From positions 1 through 64,000 of the forward strand of contig JADLDB010000030.1 in assembly GCA_020846875.1 (NCBI GenBank): a stretch of 64,000 nt of DNA. Reading direction: 5' to 3'. Every line of letters starts with the position of its first letter. Positions within the stretch are counted from its first letter, which is position 1. This DNA is from Myxococcales bacterium. GTDB taxonomy: Bacteria; Myxococcota; Myxococcia; Myxococcales; Myxococcaceae. The notes beneath the pieces were generated by a model. It saw only the letters and a list, made by a program, of their open reading frames with translations, was not told the DNA's origin and ran no database searches. A program made the translations under genes and the position numbers. This document shows positions 17,478 to 26,915 of this stretch, in pieces.

Positions 17478-18011
17478 TCAGCCGGCGTTCATCACGCCGA
17501 TGAAGGGCAGGTTCCGGTACTTCTCCCCGTAGTCGAGGCCGTACCCGACGACGAACTTGTCTTCGATCACGAAGCCCTTGTAGTCGATGGGGATCTTCAC
17601 CTTCGCGCGGGCGGGCTTCTCGAGGAGCGCCGCTACCTTGATCGACGCGGGGTGCCGGGCGCCCAGGTTCTCCAGGAGGAACTGCATGGTGAGCCCGGTG
17701 TCGACGATGTCCTCCACGAGGATCAGGTGCCGGCCGTGCAGCGGCTTGGACACGTCGTGGGTGATCCGCACCTCGCCGGTGGTCTCCGTGCCGCCGTGGT
17801 AGCTGGACACGCCCATCAGCTCGATGGTGACGGGCAGATCAACGGCCTTGGCCAGATCCACCAGGAAGAAGACCGAGCCCTTCATCACGCCGATCAGCGT
17901 GACGTCCTTGCCGGCGTAGTCCTTGGTGATCTGCGCGGCGAGCTCCCTCACCTTCGCCTGCACCGCGTCCGCGCTGATCATCACGTCGACGTCTCGCTCG
18001 TAGAAAGCCAT
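17478..18011 (-). CDS. hpt: Hypoxanthine phosphoribosyltransferase
   Basis: 177 aa. It converts hypoxanthine or guanine plus PRPP to IMP or GMP in the cytoplasm. The PRPP-binding motif is VEDIVDTGLT (residues 99-108), preceded by the flexible-loop region MGVSSYHGGTETTG and the GVMKGSVFF loop, all typical of bacterial Hpt. The ribosome site AAGGGAG lies 4 nt before the ATG. It is the last gene of a nucleotide-salvage run, 10 bp after the uracil PRTase gene, and its stop directly abuts that of the convergent plus-strand gene. Confidence 0.95.
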   Translation of the reverse strand: MAFYERDVDVMISADAVQAKVRELAAQITKDYAGKDVTLIGVMKGSVFFLVDLAKAVDLPVTIELMGVSSYHGGTETTGEVRITHDVSKPLHGRHLILVEDIVDTGLTMQFLLENLGARHPASIKVAALLEKPARAKVKIPIDYKGFVIEDKFVVGYGLDYGEKYRNLPFIGVMNAG

Positions 18012-18021
18012 TCGTCTCCCT

Positions 18022-18837
18022 TCAGACGTACGCGTTGTTCATCACTTCGCCCATGCCGCCGCCGCCGGGGACGATGTACTGGCGATCGTCCAGCCCGCGC
18101 TCCTTCTCCCAGAGCTCGCCGGGCGCGGTGGTGAAGACCTCGGGCGGCGACAGGCCGCGATCGAGCCTGAGCGCGAACACCAGGGCGTCGGGGTGATCGG
18201 TGGTGATCCGCTTCACGTACTCGGGGGTGATGATCAGGTTCAGGCAGATCACCTTGCGGATCGTCCCCGGCACCTTCTCCTTGTACATCTTGATGGCGGT
18301 GGACAGGGAGCTGCCGGTGGCGCCCATCGGATCCGGGAAGAGGACGAAGGCCCCGTCCACGTCGCCGCCGATCTTCGAGCCGCCGATGTTGGAGCCGACC
18401 ACGTGCTCGGCCGCGTCCAGCTCCCGCGACATGATGATGTGATCCTGCCGGACCAGGCGCGGCTCGAGGATCGTGTTGAGCAGATCGTACGTCACCTGGC
18501 TGGGCAGCGTGCCCGCGCGCGCGATGTTCACCGAGATGGCGCGCACGTTCGGGTCCAGCACCTCGCCCTGGTAGATGCCCCGCGGGGTGTGCTCGATCAT
18601 GCGCGTGGGGATCGACGCCTGCCGCCGGGGGAACTCCTGGTTGACGGCCATGGTCACCAGCTCGGCGTACAGCGTGCGCACCAGGGTGTTCACCTCGGGC
18701 TGCTGCGTCTCCTTGGCGCACAGCTTCGCCAGCAGCGACAGCAGGTAGGGGTTTCCGACCAGGTGCACCGTGGGGCCGTAGAAGTGGCGCTGCTCGCTCA
18801 GCCGGTAGGGGACGTTCTCGTACAGCGTGTCACGCAT
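18022..18837 (-). CDS. upp: Uracil phosphoribosyltransferase
   Basis: 271 aa, about 60 longer than E. coli Upp (208 aa), with the extra length at the N-terminus and in inserts. It makes UMP from uracil and PRPP. The PRPP loop is PDPMGATGSSLSTAI and the uracil-binding C-terminus reads YIVPGGGGMGEVMNNAYV, matching the family's YIxPGxGDxGDR end in a diverged form. It follows tdk by 9 bp and precedes hpt by 10 bp, so it belongs to a salvage operon. A UPRT-like regulator is possible but the binding motifs look intact. Confidence 0.88.
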   Translation of the reverse strand: MRDTLYENVPYRLSEQRHFYGPTVHLVGNPYLLSLLAKLCAKETQQPEVNTLVRTLYAELVTMAVNQEFPRRQASIPTRMIEHTPRGIYQGEVLDPNVRAISVNIARAGTLPSQVTYDLLNTILEPRLVRQDHIIMSRELDAAEHVVGSNIGGSKIGGDVDGAFVLFPDPMGATGSSLSTAIKMYKEKVPGTIRKVICLNLIITPEYVKRITTDHPDALVFALRLDRGLSPPEVFTTAPGELWEKERGLDDRQYIVPGGGGMGEVMNNAYV

Positions 18838-18846
18838 GGCGATGGC

Positions 18847-19446
18847 TCACTTGAAGAGATCGAGGTTCTGCGGGGGCGTGGCTTCCACGGGCGTCGGCAC
18901 GTGGCACTTGCGGCATCGGGCCTCGTACGCGCCGGCGGCGCCCACCACCACCCGCTCGGCCGAGTCGAGGATCCGCTGCGATCGATTGGCCGGGTTGCCG
19001 CACACCACGCAGATCGCCAGCTCCTTGGTCACGTACTCGGCGATCGCCAGCAACTGCGGCATCGGCTCGAATGGCTTGCCCTGGTAGTCCTGGTCCAGGC
19101 CCGCGCACAGCACCCGCACCCCGCGCGCCGCCAGCGCCTCGCACACCCGCACCACGTCGGGCCCGAGGAACTGCACCTCGTCGATCCCCACCACCTCGGT
19201 GTCCGGCTTCAGGTGCTGGAGGATCTCCTCGGCGCGCTCCACCGGGGTGGCGACGATCTTGAGCTGCGAGTGGCTCACCACCGCCAGCTCGTCGTAGCGC
19301 TTGTCGATGTTCGCCTTGAAGACCTGCACCTTCTGCTTCCCGTAGAGGGCCCGCTTCAAGCGCCGGATCAGCTCCTCCGTCTTGCCCGAGAACATCGAGC
19401 CGCAGATGACCTCGATCCACCCGATGTCTTTCGGGAACTGGTGCAT
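18847..19446 (-). CDS. tdk: Thymidine kinase
   Basis: 199 aa type II thymidine kinase, which phosphorylates thymidine with ATP. The P-loop is GSMFSGKT (residues 16-23), followed by VVGIDEVQFL (Walker B-like, catalytic Glu) and a zinc site formed by CVVCGNP and CRKC near the C-terminus. Its ATG shares one base with the stop codon of the Nudix gene, so translation is likely coupled. Length and motif order match cellular, not herpesvirus-type, kinases. Confidence 0.95.
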   Translation of the reverse strand: MHQFPKDIGWIEVICGSMFSGKTEELIRRLKRALYGKQKVQVFKANIDKRYDELAVVSHSQLKIVATPVERAEEILQHLKPDTEVVGIDEVQFLGPDVVRVCEALAARGVRVLCAGLDQDYQGKPFEPMPQLLAIAEYVTKELAICVVCGNPANRSQRILDSAERVVVGAAGAYEARCRKCHVPTPVEATPPQNLDLFK

Positions 19447-19853
19447 CAGGAGTCCAGGTCGAGCAGCTTGGCCAGGGTGCGGGCGTCGGCGTCGGGGAAC
19501 TTGAAGGTGCTCATCTCCTCCAGCGACACCCAGCGGTGATCGTTCACCTTCGCGTGGCTGACGTCCTGCCTCGCGTCCTTGAGCCGGCAGTGGAAGACGC
19601 GGAAGTCGACGTCGTAGCTGGGGTACTCGTGGTGGGTGGAGCCCGCCGCCTCGTCGACGATCACGTCCAGGCCCAGGCGCTCCTTGAGCTCACGCGTCAG
19701 CGCCTGCTCGTCGCCCTCGCCCTCGTTGACGCGGCCACCGGGGAACTCCCACAGCAGCGGCAGCGAGGCGGCCTTCTGCCGCTGGGTGATCAGGTACCGG
19801 CCGGGCTCGCGCTCGAGCATCGCTCCCACGACGCGGATCTTCCGACGCGACAT
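19446..19853 (-). CDS. Nudix hydrolase (MutT-like)
   Basis: 135 aa from ATG 19853; the longer frame upstream runs into nadD and is not supported. The Nudix box is GGRVNEGEGDEQALTRELKE followed by RLGL, so the usual EE pair of the box is Glu-Arg. The N-terminus (VVGAMLEREPGRYLITQRQK) and the size resemble small MutT/NudG enzymes that remove damaged or modified nucleoside triphosphates. Its place between nadD and tdk fits nucleotide-pool housekeeping. The exact substrate cannot be told from sequence. Confidence 0.85.
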   Translation of the reverse strand: MSRRKIRVVGAMLEREPGRYLITQRQKAASLPLLWEFPGGRVNEGEGDEQALTRELKERLGLDVIVDEAAGSTHHEYPSYDVDFRVFHCRLKDARQDVSHAKVNDHRWVSLEEMSTFKFPDADARTLAKLLDLDS

Positions 19854-19900
19854 GGCGGGGCGCGTAGCACTTTCGGGCCCCGCAGCAAACGGCCTCCGCG

Positions 19901-20458
19901 CTAGGGCTCGAGGCCGTACAGCCGCTTCGCGCGCGCGTAGTCCAGCACCGGCCTGGGCACGAGCTGCGCGGGCGCCTGTCCGGCTTCGAGCAGCTTGCGG
20001 ATCTCCGAGGAGGACACCATGGCCAGCGGCGGCCCGATCGCCTCCGGGGCCGGGTAGCCCGCCCGGTGCAGCACCGTCACGGTGACGAGCTGCTGGATCC
20101 GATCCCACGCCTTCCACTTGGGCAGATCAGCCAGGATGTCCGAGCCGATCACCCAGCGGAACTTCACGCCTTCGTGCCGCGGCAGCAGGTACTCGAGCAG
20201 CTCGATGGTCCGCCCTTCCCCGCCCACCGAGGCCTCGGCGCGGCTCACCAGGAGCCAGGGGCCCACGTCGCGGGCCATCGCCCGGCACAGGTTCACCCGA
20301 TCGTCGAAGGGGGCCAGCGGCTTGCCGAAGGGGTGGTTGAAGCTGGGCACCAGCCAGACCTCGTCGCAGCCCACCACGCTCCTCAGGTAGAGCGCCGCCA
20401 TCAGGTGGCCCACGTGCGGCGGGTTGAAGCTGCCCCCCAGCAGCGCCACGTCCATCAC
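19901..20458 (-). CDS. nadD: Nicotinate-nucleotide adenylyltransferase NadD
   Basis: 185 aa. It joins nicotinate mononucleotide and ATP to deamido-NAD in NAD synthesis. The nucleotidyltransferase signature GGSFNPPHVGH is at residues 8-18 and the C-terminal SSSEIR motif (family consensus ISSTxIR) is present, with WVIGSDILADLPKW between them. The start overlaps the stop of the phosphoesterase-like gene by 4 nt (ATGA), so the two are translationally coupled. Confidence 0.94.
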   Translation of the reverse strand: MMDVALLGGSFNPPHVGHLMAALYLRSVVGCDEVWLVPSFNHPFGKPLAPFDDRVNLCRAMARDVGPWLLVSRAEASVGGEGRTIELLEYLLPRHEGVKFRWVIGSDILADLPKWKAWDRIQQLVTVTVLHRAGYPAPEAIGPPLAMVSSSEIRKLLEAGQAPAQLVPRPVLDYARAKRLYGLEP

Positions 20459-21129
20459 TTCACCGAGACCTTCGACTTGCCGCCGACGGTGAGCTGCTGG
20501 CGATCGATCACCGTCTTGCCTTCGAGGGTGAAGGCAGAGAACGCGAGCGCCCGATCCGTCGCCTCCAGCAGGCCCACCACCGGGCGCTTGCCGCCCTTGA
20601 GCCGTCCCGGGCTGACGAAGGTGCGCGGGCCGATCTGCACCACCTGCGGCTCAGGCTCCTTGCCGTGCACCAGCACCACCGCGTTCACCATGTCTTCCTT
20701 GTTGAGATCGTTCTTGTCGTGGACCACGCAGCACAGCGTGTCGCCCAGCAGATCCATCACCTTCTTGGGGATCGCCGAGTCCTGGTAGGCCAGCGACCCC
20801 TTCTCCGGCGCGCGCAGGATCTTGTCCTTCATCCGGGTGAGCTCTTCGATCGCGCGGATGGACTCGTAGGCGGTGCCGAAGGCCGCGGGCCGATCGAGCT
20901 GGTCCAGGCCGACCAGGAAGCGCTGCACGTCCTCCAGGAAGTCGTCGTTCGAGTAGTCGGACTTGGAGCGCACCTCCTCGCGCTTCCACTTCACCCACTC
21001 GTCCAGATCCTCGTAGCGGCCCCCGGCGAAGAGGAACCGGCGCGCGCCCCTGGCGGCAAGGAGCTTGAGCGCGGCGTCGAACGCCTCCAGATCGCCCTCG
21101 CTGTCGGAGAAGATGCCGATCGCCGCCAT
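20455..21129 (-). CDS. Degenerate calcineurin-like phosphoesterase-fold protein
   Basis: 224 aa. The opening IGIFSDSEGDLEAFDAAL mirrors the first metallophosphoesterase motif (SDIHGNLEAL), but the metal-binding His is Glu11. The second motif is FAGGRYED rather than GDxxDRG, and the C-terminal GHTH/NPGS region survives only as VHGKEP and SPGRL. I infer a phosphoesterase fold without the metal site, perhaps a binding or regulatory protein. It is coupled to nadD and lies 3 bp after the NamZ-like gene. Family membership is inferred from motif positions only. Confidence 0.6.
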   Translation of the reverse strand: MAAIGIFSDSEGDLEAFDAALKLLAARGARRFLFAGGRYEDLDEWVKWKREEVRSKSDYSNDDFLEDVQRFLVGLDQLDRPAAFGTAYESIRAIEELTRMKDKILRAPEKGSLAYQDSAIPKKVMDLLGDTLCCVVHDKNDLNKEDMVNAVVLVHGKEPEPQVVQIGPRTFVSPGRLKGGKRPVVGLLEATDRALAFSAFTLEGKTVIDRQQLTVGGKSKVSVK

Positions 21130-21132
21130 GAC

Positions 21133-22308
21133 TCAATACAGAGCATAGCGTTCCCGCAGCGGCTCAAAAGAGCGCAAGTCGGCGTCGAAGCCCTCCACCA
21201 GCTTTTCGAGCGGCCAGCCGGCCTCCAGGCCCTTTCTGACTTGATCGGTCCCGCAGAGCAGATCGAAGGCCGGCACGTCCTCGACGAACTCGTAGGCGTC
21301 CGCGCGCCAGGCGAAGGCGTCGCCGCCCAGCTCGCGGCACACCTTGAAGACGGCGATGCCGGTGAGCAGCGGCCGGAAGATCTGGCGATCGGTGACGTGG
21401 ATGAAGGCGCCCCCGCAGGACCGGCCCGTCCACTTGTCGAAGGTGGGGGTGAAGCTGCACGGGCGGAAGGTGACGCCGGGCAGGGCGAAGCGGTTCAGGC
21501 GATCCGCCACCTCCTGGCTCTTCAGGTACGGGGCGCCGAACTGCTCGAAGGGGCGGCAAGTGCCCCGGCCCTCGCTGACGTTGGTGCCTTCGCCCAGGCA
21601 CATCCCCGGGTAGACGAGCGCGGTGTCGGGCGTGGGCATGTTGGGCGAGGGAGGAATGAAGTTGCGCCCGGTGTCGCTCCACCACAGGTCGCGGGTGAGG
21701 CCTTCGCAGCGCACCACCGTGAGCTCCGCGCCGAAGCCCTGCGTCTCGTTGAGCAGCCCGGCGATCTCCCCCGCGGTGAGGCCGTGCCGGTTGGGCAGCG
21801 CGTACAGGCCGACGAAGGAGCGGTACTTCTCTCCCACCAGGTTTCCTTCGACGTGGGTGAGGCCCAGCGGGTTGGGCCGATCGAGCACCACGAAGCGCAC
21901 CTTCGCCTGCGCCGCGGCCTTCATCGCCAGGGCCATGGTGTAGACGTACGTGTAGTAGCGGCTCCCCACGTCCTGGATGTCGAAGACGAGCGCGTCCAGC
22001 CCTCTGAGCCACTCCTGCTTCGGGGTGAGCGACTCGAAGGTGCTGCCGTAGAGGCTGTAGACGGGCGCCCCGGTGCGATCATCGCGGGGCACGTCGTCGA
22101 CGGCCACCATGTACTGCGCTTCGCCGCGGATCCCGTGCTCAGGCCCGAAGAGCGCGCCCAGGGTCACGCCCTTCGTCGCGTGGAGCAGGTCCACCAGGTG
22201 ATGGAAGCGCGCGTCCACGCTGGTGGGGTTGACGATCACGCCGACCCGCTGGCCCTCGAGCGCCGAGAAGCCCTGAGCCACCCACACGTCGAGTCCGGTG
22301 CGAACCAT
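21133..22308 (-). CDS. NamZ/DUF1343-family exo-N-acetylmuramidase-like protein
   Basis: 391 aa. Conserved DUF1343 blocks are present: VGVIVNPTSVDARFHHLVDLL, LFGPEHGIRG, VFDIQDVGSRYYTY, VLDRPNPLG and PSPNMPT followed by YPGMCLGEGTNVSEGRGT. The founding member of this family, NamZ, removes MurNAc from the non-reducing end of peptidoglycan fragments. No signal peptide is visible, so action in the cytoplasm on recycled muropeptides is possible. It lies 13 bp after a TPR gene and 3 bp before the phosphoesterase-like gene. Confidence 0.85.
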   Translation of the reverse strand: MVRTGLDVWVAQGFSALEGQRVGVIVNPTSVDARFHHLVDLLHATKGVTLGALFGPEHGIRGEAQYMVAVDDVPRDDRTGAPVYSLYGSTFESLTPKQEWLRGLDALVFDIQDVGSRYYTYVYTMALAMKAAAQAKVRFVVLDRPNPLGLTHVEGNLVGEKYRSFVGLYALPNRHGLTAGEIAGLLNETQGFGAELTVVRCEGLTRDLWWSDTGRNFIPPSPNMPTPDTALVYPGMCLGEGTNVSEGRGTCRPFEQFGAPYLKSQEVADRLNRFALPGVTFRPCSFTPTFDKWTGRSCGGAFIHVTDRQIFRPLLTGIAVFKVCRELGGDAFAWRADAYEFVEDVPAFDLLCGTDQVRKGLEAGWPLEKLVEGFDADLRSFEPLRERYALY

Positions 22309-22321
22309 GTTGCGCGCGAGC

Positions 22322-23758
22322 CTATTTCTTCGGCTTCTCGCCGAGCTCGAACTCGAAGACAGGCTCGCCCTTCCGCTTCTCGTAGCTGGCGTCCTTGAGG
22401 CCGAAGTAGACGTGCCCGAGCAGCACCGGATCCTTGAGCGTGTCCTCCAGCACGTCGATCCCCTCCGCCACGCCGGCGGCGCCGATCCGCACCCGGACCC
22501 GCAGCTTGCCGGAGCGCGGCCCCTTCATCGCCACCCGCTCCTTGTACAGCTTGTCCAGCGAGCTGGACACGGACCAGTACACGTTGTTTACGTTCCCCTT
22601 CGGCTTCTTCTTCGGCAGCTTGAACTCGGCCTCGAGGCGCTCGACCTCGGCCTTCGCGGCGGTGGAGGTCGCGTCCAGCGCGAGCGCCGCCCGGAAGGAC
22701 TCCAGCGCCTCCCAGGGCAGCTCCATGGCCAGCTTGACCTGCGCCAGCTTCAGGCGGGCATCGACGCGCTTCGGATCCCGCGCCTGCGCCTCCAGCAGGT
22801 GGCCCACCGCGCCTTCATGATCCTTCTTCGCCTCCTTCAGCTCGGCCAGCCGCAGGCACGAGTCCACGTCCTTGTCGTCGATGGACACCAGGTTCTGCAG
22901 CGTGCGCTCTTCCCCCTCGCCGTCCGAGAGATCCCGGTAGAGGCCGGCGGTGCGCCGCAGCACGGAGAGCTCCATGTTCCCCAGGCGGAGGAGCCGCTCG
23001 TACTCCTTCGCCGCGCCGGCCTTGTCGCCCGAGTCGAAGCGCAGGTCGGCGAGCAGCCTGCGCGCCTCGCGATCCTTCGGCCGGAGCTCGGCCAGGGCCT
23101 CGGCGGCCTGCAGCACGTCGGGGTCCTTCGCCTCGATGGACAGCTTCACCAGGGTGGTGAGCGCAAGGGGCTGCTCGGGGTACTTCGCCGTGGCCAGCTT
23201 GAGCTCGGCGCGGGCCTCGTCCTTCTTGCCCTGCCCCACGAGCGTGAGGCCCAGGCCGGCGCGCGCGAGCGGATCGTCGGCGGCGATCGCCAGCGCTGCC
23301 CGGTAGTGCTTCTCGGCGGCGCCCCAGTCCTCCTTGAGGCGCGCCAGATCCCCCAGCACGACCATCGACGGGTAGAAGCTCGGGTCCGCCTTGAGGGTGA
23401 GCGCCAGCTCCTTCTCGGCGAGGTCGCGCATCTTCCAGGTCGTGTAGATCCGCCCCATGCCGTAGTGGACCCAGGGGTTGTCGGGGAAGATGGTGGCGAT
23501 CGCCTTGAGCTCGTTCCACGACGCGTCGGACGGCAGCGAGAGCCACGCCAGGTACACCCGGGGCATCGGATCGCCGGGGCGCGCTCGAGCCTCTTCGGAG
23601 TACCGGATCCGATCCTTGTCCAGGGAGCCGTGGTAGCCGGCGGCCTCGAGGCGCCGCAGCTCCTTCATCACCTGCGCCGCGGGCGGCAGAGCGGCAGGCG
23701 CGGCGGACCAGGCGCGCAGCGCACCCAACACGGCGAAGAAGACGAGGGCCCGGCGCAT
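22322..23758 (-). CDS. Exported TPR-repeat protein
   Basis: 478 aa. A signal peptide (~residues 1-19, ending WSAAPA) is followed by about nine TPR-like helical pairs (for example HYRAALAIAADDPLARAGLGL) and a ~110-residue C-terminal region (GKLRVRVRIGAAGVAEGIDVLEDTL) resembling the TonB/AgmX C-terminal beta fold, in which an assembled column links cell-envelope parts. No transmembrane helix other than the signal is seen. It sits between another TPR gene and the NamZ-like gene on the same strand. Role unknown; periplasmic scaffolding is the best guess. Confidence 0.75.
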   Translation of the reverse strand: MRRALVFFAVLGALRAWSAAPAALPPAAQVMKELRRLEAAGYHGSLDKDRIRYSEEARARPGDPMPRVYLAWLSLPSDASWNELKAIATIFPDNPWVHYGMGRIYTTWKMRDLAEKELALTLKADPSFYPSMVVLGDLARLKEDWGAAEKHYRAALAIAADDPLARAGLGLTLVGQGKKDEARAELKLATAKYPEQPLALTTLVKLSIEAKDPDVLQAAEALAELRPKDREARRLLADLRFDSGDKAGAAKEYERLLRLGNMELSVLRRTAGLYRDLSDGEGEERTLQNLVSIDDKDVDSCLRLAELKEAKKDHEGAVGHLLEAQARDPKRVDARLKLAQVKLAMELPWEALESFRAALALDATSTAAKAEVERLEAEFKLPKKKPKGNVNNVYWSVSSSLDKLYKERVAMKGPRSGKLRVRVRIGAAGVAEGIDVLEDTLKDPVLLGHVYFGLKDASYEKRKGEPVFEFELGEKPKK

Positions 23759-23809
23759 CTGGTGGCGTGAATGTACCCAACCCGGTGGACCTGGCCATGA
23801 TTCGGCCGC

Positions 23810-24484
23810 TCACCGGCGGGAAGGCTTGAGGGCGCGCAGGGCCTTCTTCGGCGGCTCGAGGGCGCGGCGGATCTTCTGGGCTTCGGCCTTCCGGCCCCGG
23901 CGCTCGAGCAGCTCGGCGAGGCGGTGGCCGGCGACAGACCTGGAGGCAGGGACGTCCATCAGGGCTTTGAGCTCCTTCTCGGCGAGCGAGTCCTGCCCGC
24001 TGCGCTCCCAGGCGGACGCGAGCTGGAGGCGGGCGCCGGTGGCCTCCGGGTGGCGCGCGGTGTACTCGGCGTAGGCCTTCGCGGCGCGCGGGTAGTCCCC
24101 GTCAGCGAAGAGCAGGCCCGCCAGGCGAAAGCGGGCGTCGGCGTAGTCGTCCCTCAGGGCGAGGGCCACCTCGAGGGCCCGCACTGCGGCGTGACGGCGG
24201 CCCTGCTCGTCCGCGGCCAGCGCGTAGAGGTAGTGGGCCCGGGGATTCTCGGGCGCCAGCGAGCGCGCGATGTCCAGGTGCACCTCGGCCGCCTGGGGGT
24301 GTTGGCCCAGCTTGAGCTGCAGCCGCCCCAGCTCGAGGCGCGCCATGGCCCAGGCGGGATCGCTGGCCACCACCGACTCGAGGATGGCAGCGGCGCCGGC
24401 GTCGTCCCCCCCATTCTCCAGCGCCTGGGCCTTCGTCAACGCCGCGTCGGCGCTGGTGGCCGCGAGCAACAGCACCATCCACAT
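23810..24484 (-). CDS. Exported small TPR-repeat protein
   Basis: 224 aa from ATG 24484; the much longer in-frame extension upstream is antisense to the 24.6-kb plus-strand genes and is rejected. A short signal peptide (MWMVLLLAATSADA) precedes four to five TPR units (ARLELGRLQLKLGQHPQAAEVHLDIARSL and similar) and a basic C-terminus (KKALRALKPSRR). It is probably the first gene of the long minus-strand run that ends with hpt. TPRs bind other proteins; no partner can be named. Confidence 0.75.
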   Translation of the reverse strand: MWMVLLLAATSADAALTKAQALENGGDDAGAAAILESVVASDPAWAMARLELGRLQLKLGQHPQAAEVHLDIARSLAPENPRAHYLYALAADEQGRRHAAVRALEVALALRDDYADARFRLAGLLFADGDYPRAAKAYAEYTARHPEATGARLQLASAWERSGQDSLAEKELKALMDVPASRSVAGHRLAELLERRGRKAEAQKIRRALEPPKKALRALKPSRR

Positions 24485-24616
24485 GGGTTCATTCGTACCG
24501 CATCGGCGGCGCTGACGCACCGGTAGGAAGGAGCCATGGCGCTCGTCACCCAACGGCGACCGCCAGCCACCGCAAGCGGTGTTGCCTCCCATTGAAGACG
24601 CTAACGTGCGGCGTCC

Positions 24617-25552
24617 ATGTGCCTCACCCGGTGCCTTCCTCTGGCCGTCCTGCTGCTCGCGCCGTCGTCGCTGGCCGCGGAGGCCTCGAAGGAGCTGGAG
24701 AGAGCGCGCGGCGCCCTGAAGGGGCTGGCCTTCGAGGAGGCCGCGCAGGCGGCGGCGCGCGGTCTGGAGGCGGGCGACGCGAGCCCCCTGGAGACGGCCG
24801 AGTTGCACTTCCTCATCGGGCAGGCCAGCGCGGTGCTGGGCCGAGCCGACGCAGCGCAGCGCGCCTTCGCTCGCGCGCTCGAGCTGTCGCCCGGCCTCGA
24901 GCTGCCGCTGGGGGCTTCGCCGAAGCTCGCTGAGCCCTTCCAGGCGGCGCGGACGGCCCTCAAGGGGGCGCGCCTGGCGATCGCGCCGAGCGGCGAGGTG
25001 CTGGCCAACGGCAGGGCCCGGGTGCAGGTCCACATCCACGGGGACGTGGAGCTGCTGGTCGACCACGGCGTGCTGCGCTTCGGCTTCGACTTGACGCCCG
25101 GCGAGGTGCCGCTGACGCGCACCGATCCGCCAGAAGCCAGCCTGCCCTGCCCGGCGCCGCCCTGCGCCTACTCGGTGTCGCTGTTCGACCGCGCGGGCAA
25201 CGGGCTGTTGGAGGCGGGAAGCGCCACCTCGCCGCTCTTCGTCGGCGCCCCCGCGAAGCCCGTGCCCCCGTCCGCCCCGCCAGCCACCACCTCGCAAGAC
25301 GCTCGCGTCTGGTACCGGCGCCCCTGGCCGTGGCTGGGTGCGGCCGTCGCCTCCGCCGTCGCTACCGGCCTCTTCGCCTGGCAATTCACCAGCGCGCGCG
25401 CCAGCGTCGAAGCCATCACCGCCAACCCCGGCGACTTCACGTGGGCCCAGGCCCAGGCCGCCGACTCCTCCCAGAAGCTCTTCTTCGGGCTGACGCTCGG
25501 CTCGTCCGTCCTCACCGCGGCCTTCGGGGCTGGCGCTGTCGCCGTCTGGTAG
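24617..25552 (+). CDS. Exported TPR protein with C-terminal membrane segments
   Basis: 311 aa. A signal peptide (~1-20, LLAPSSLAA) precedes one or two TPR units (~25-105), a beta-rich region with a PAPPCAYSVSLFDRAGN strand, a Pro-rich linker, and two C-terminal hydrophobic segments (~237-253 and ~290-310) with a short loop. This layout recurs in myxobacterial proteins encoded beside FHA regulators and Ser/Thr kinases, as here: the sigma-54 activator starts 13 bp downstream. A TAACGT box lies 9 nt before the ATG. It could be the envelope sensor of the module, which is an inference from position. Confidence 0.68.
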   Translation: MCLTRCLPLAVLLLAPSSLAAEASKELERARGALKGLAFEEAAQAAARGLEAGDASPLETAELHFLIGQASAVLGRADAAQRAFARALELSPGLELPLGASPKLAEPFQAARTALKGARLAIAPSGEVLANGRARVQVHIHGDVELLVDHGVLRFGFDLTPGEVPLTRTDPPEASLPCPAPPCAYSVSLFDRAGNGLLEAGSATSPLFVGAPAKPVPPSAPPATTSQDARVWYRRPWPWLGAAVASAVATGLFAWQFTSARASVEAITANPGDFTWAQAQAADSSQKLFFGLTLGSSVLTAAFGAGAVAVW

Positions 25553-25565
25553 GCTGACCCTGGCC

Positions 25566-26892
<1,327 letters not shown>

Positions 26893-26915
<23 letters not shown>

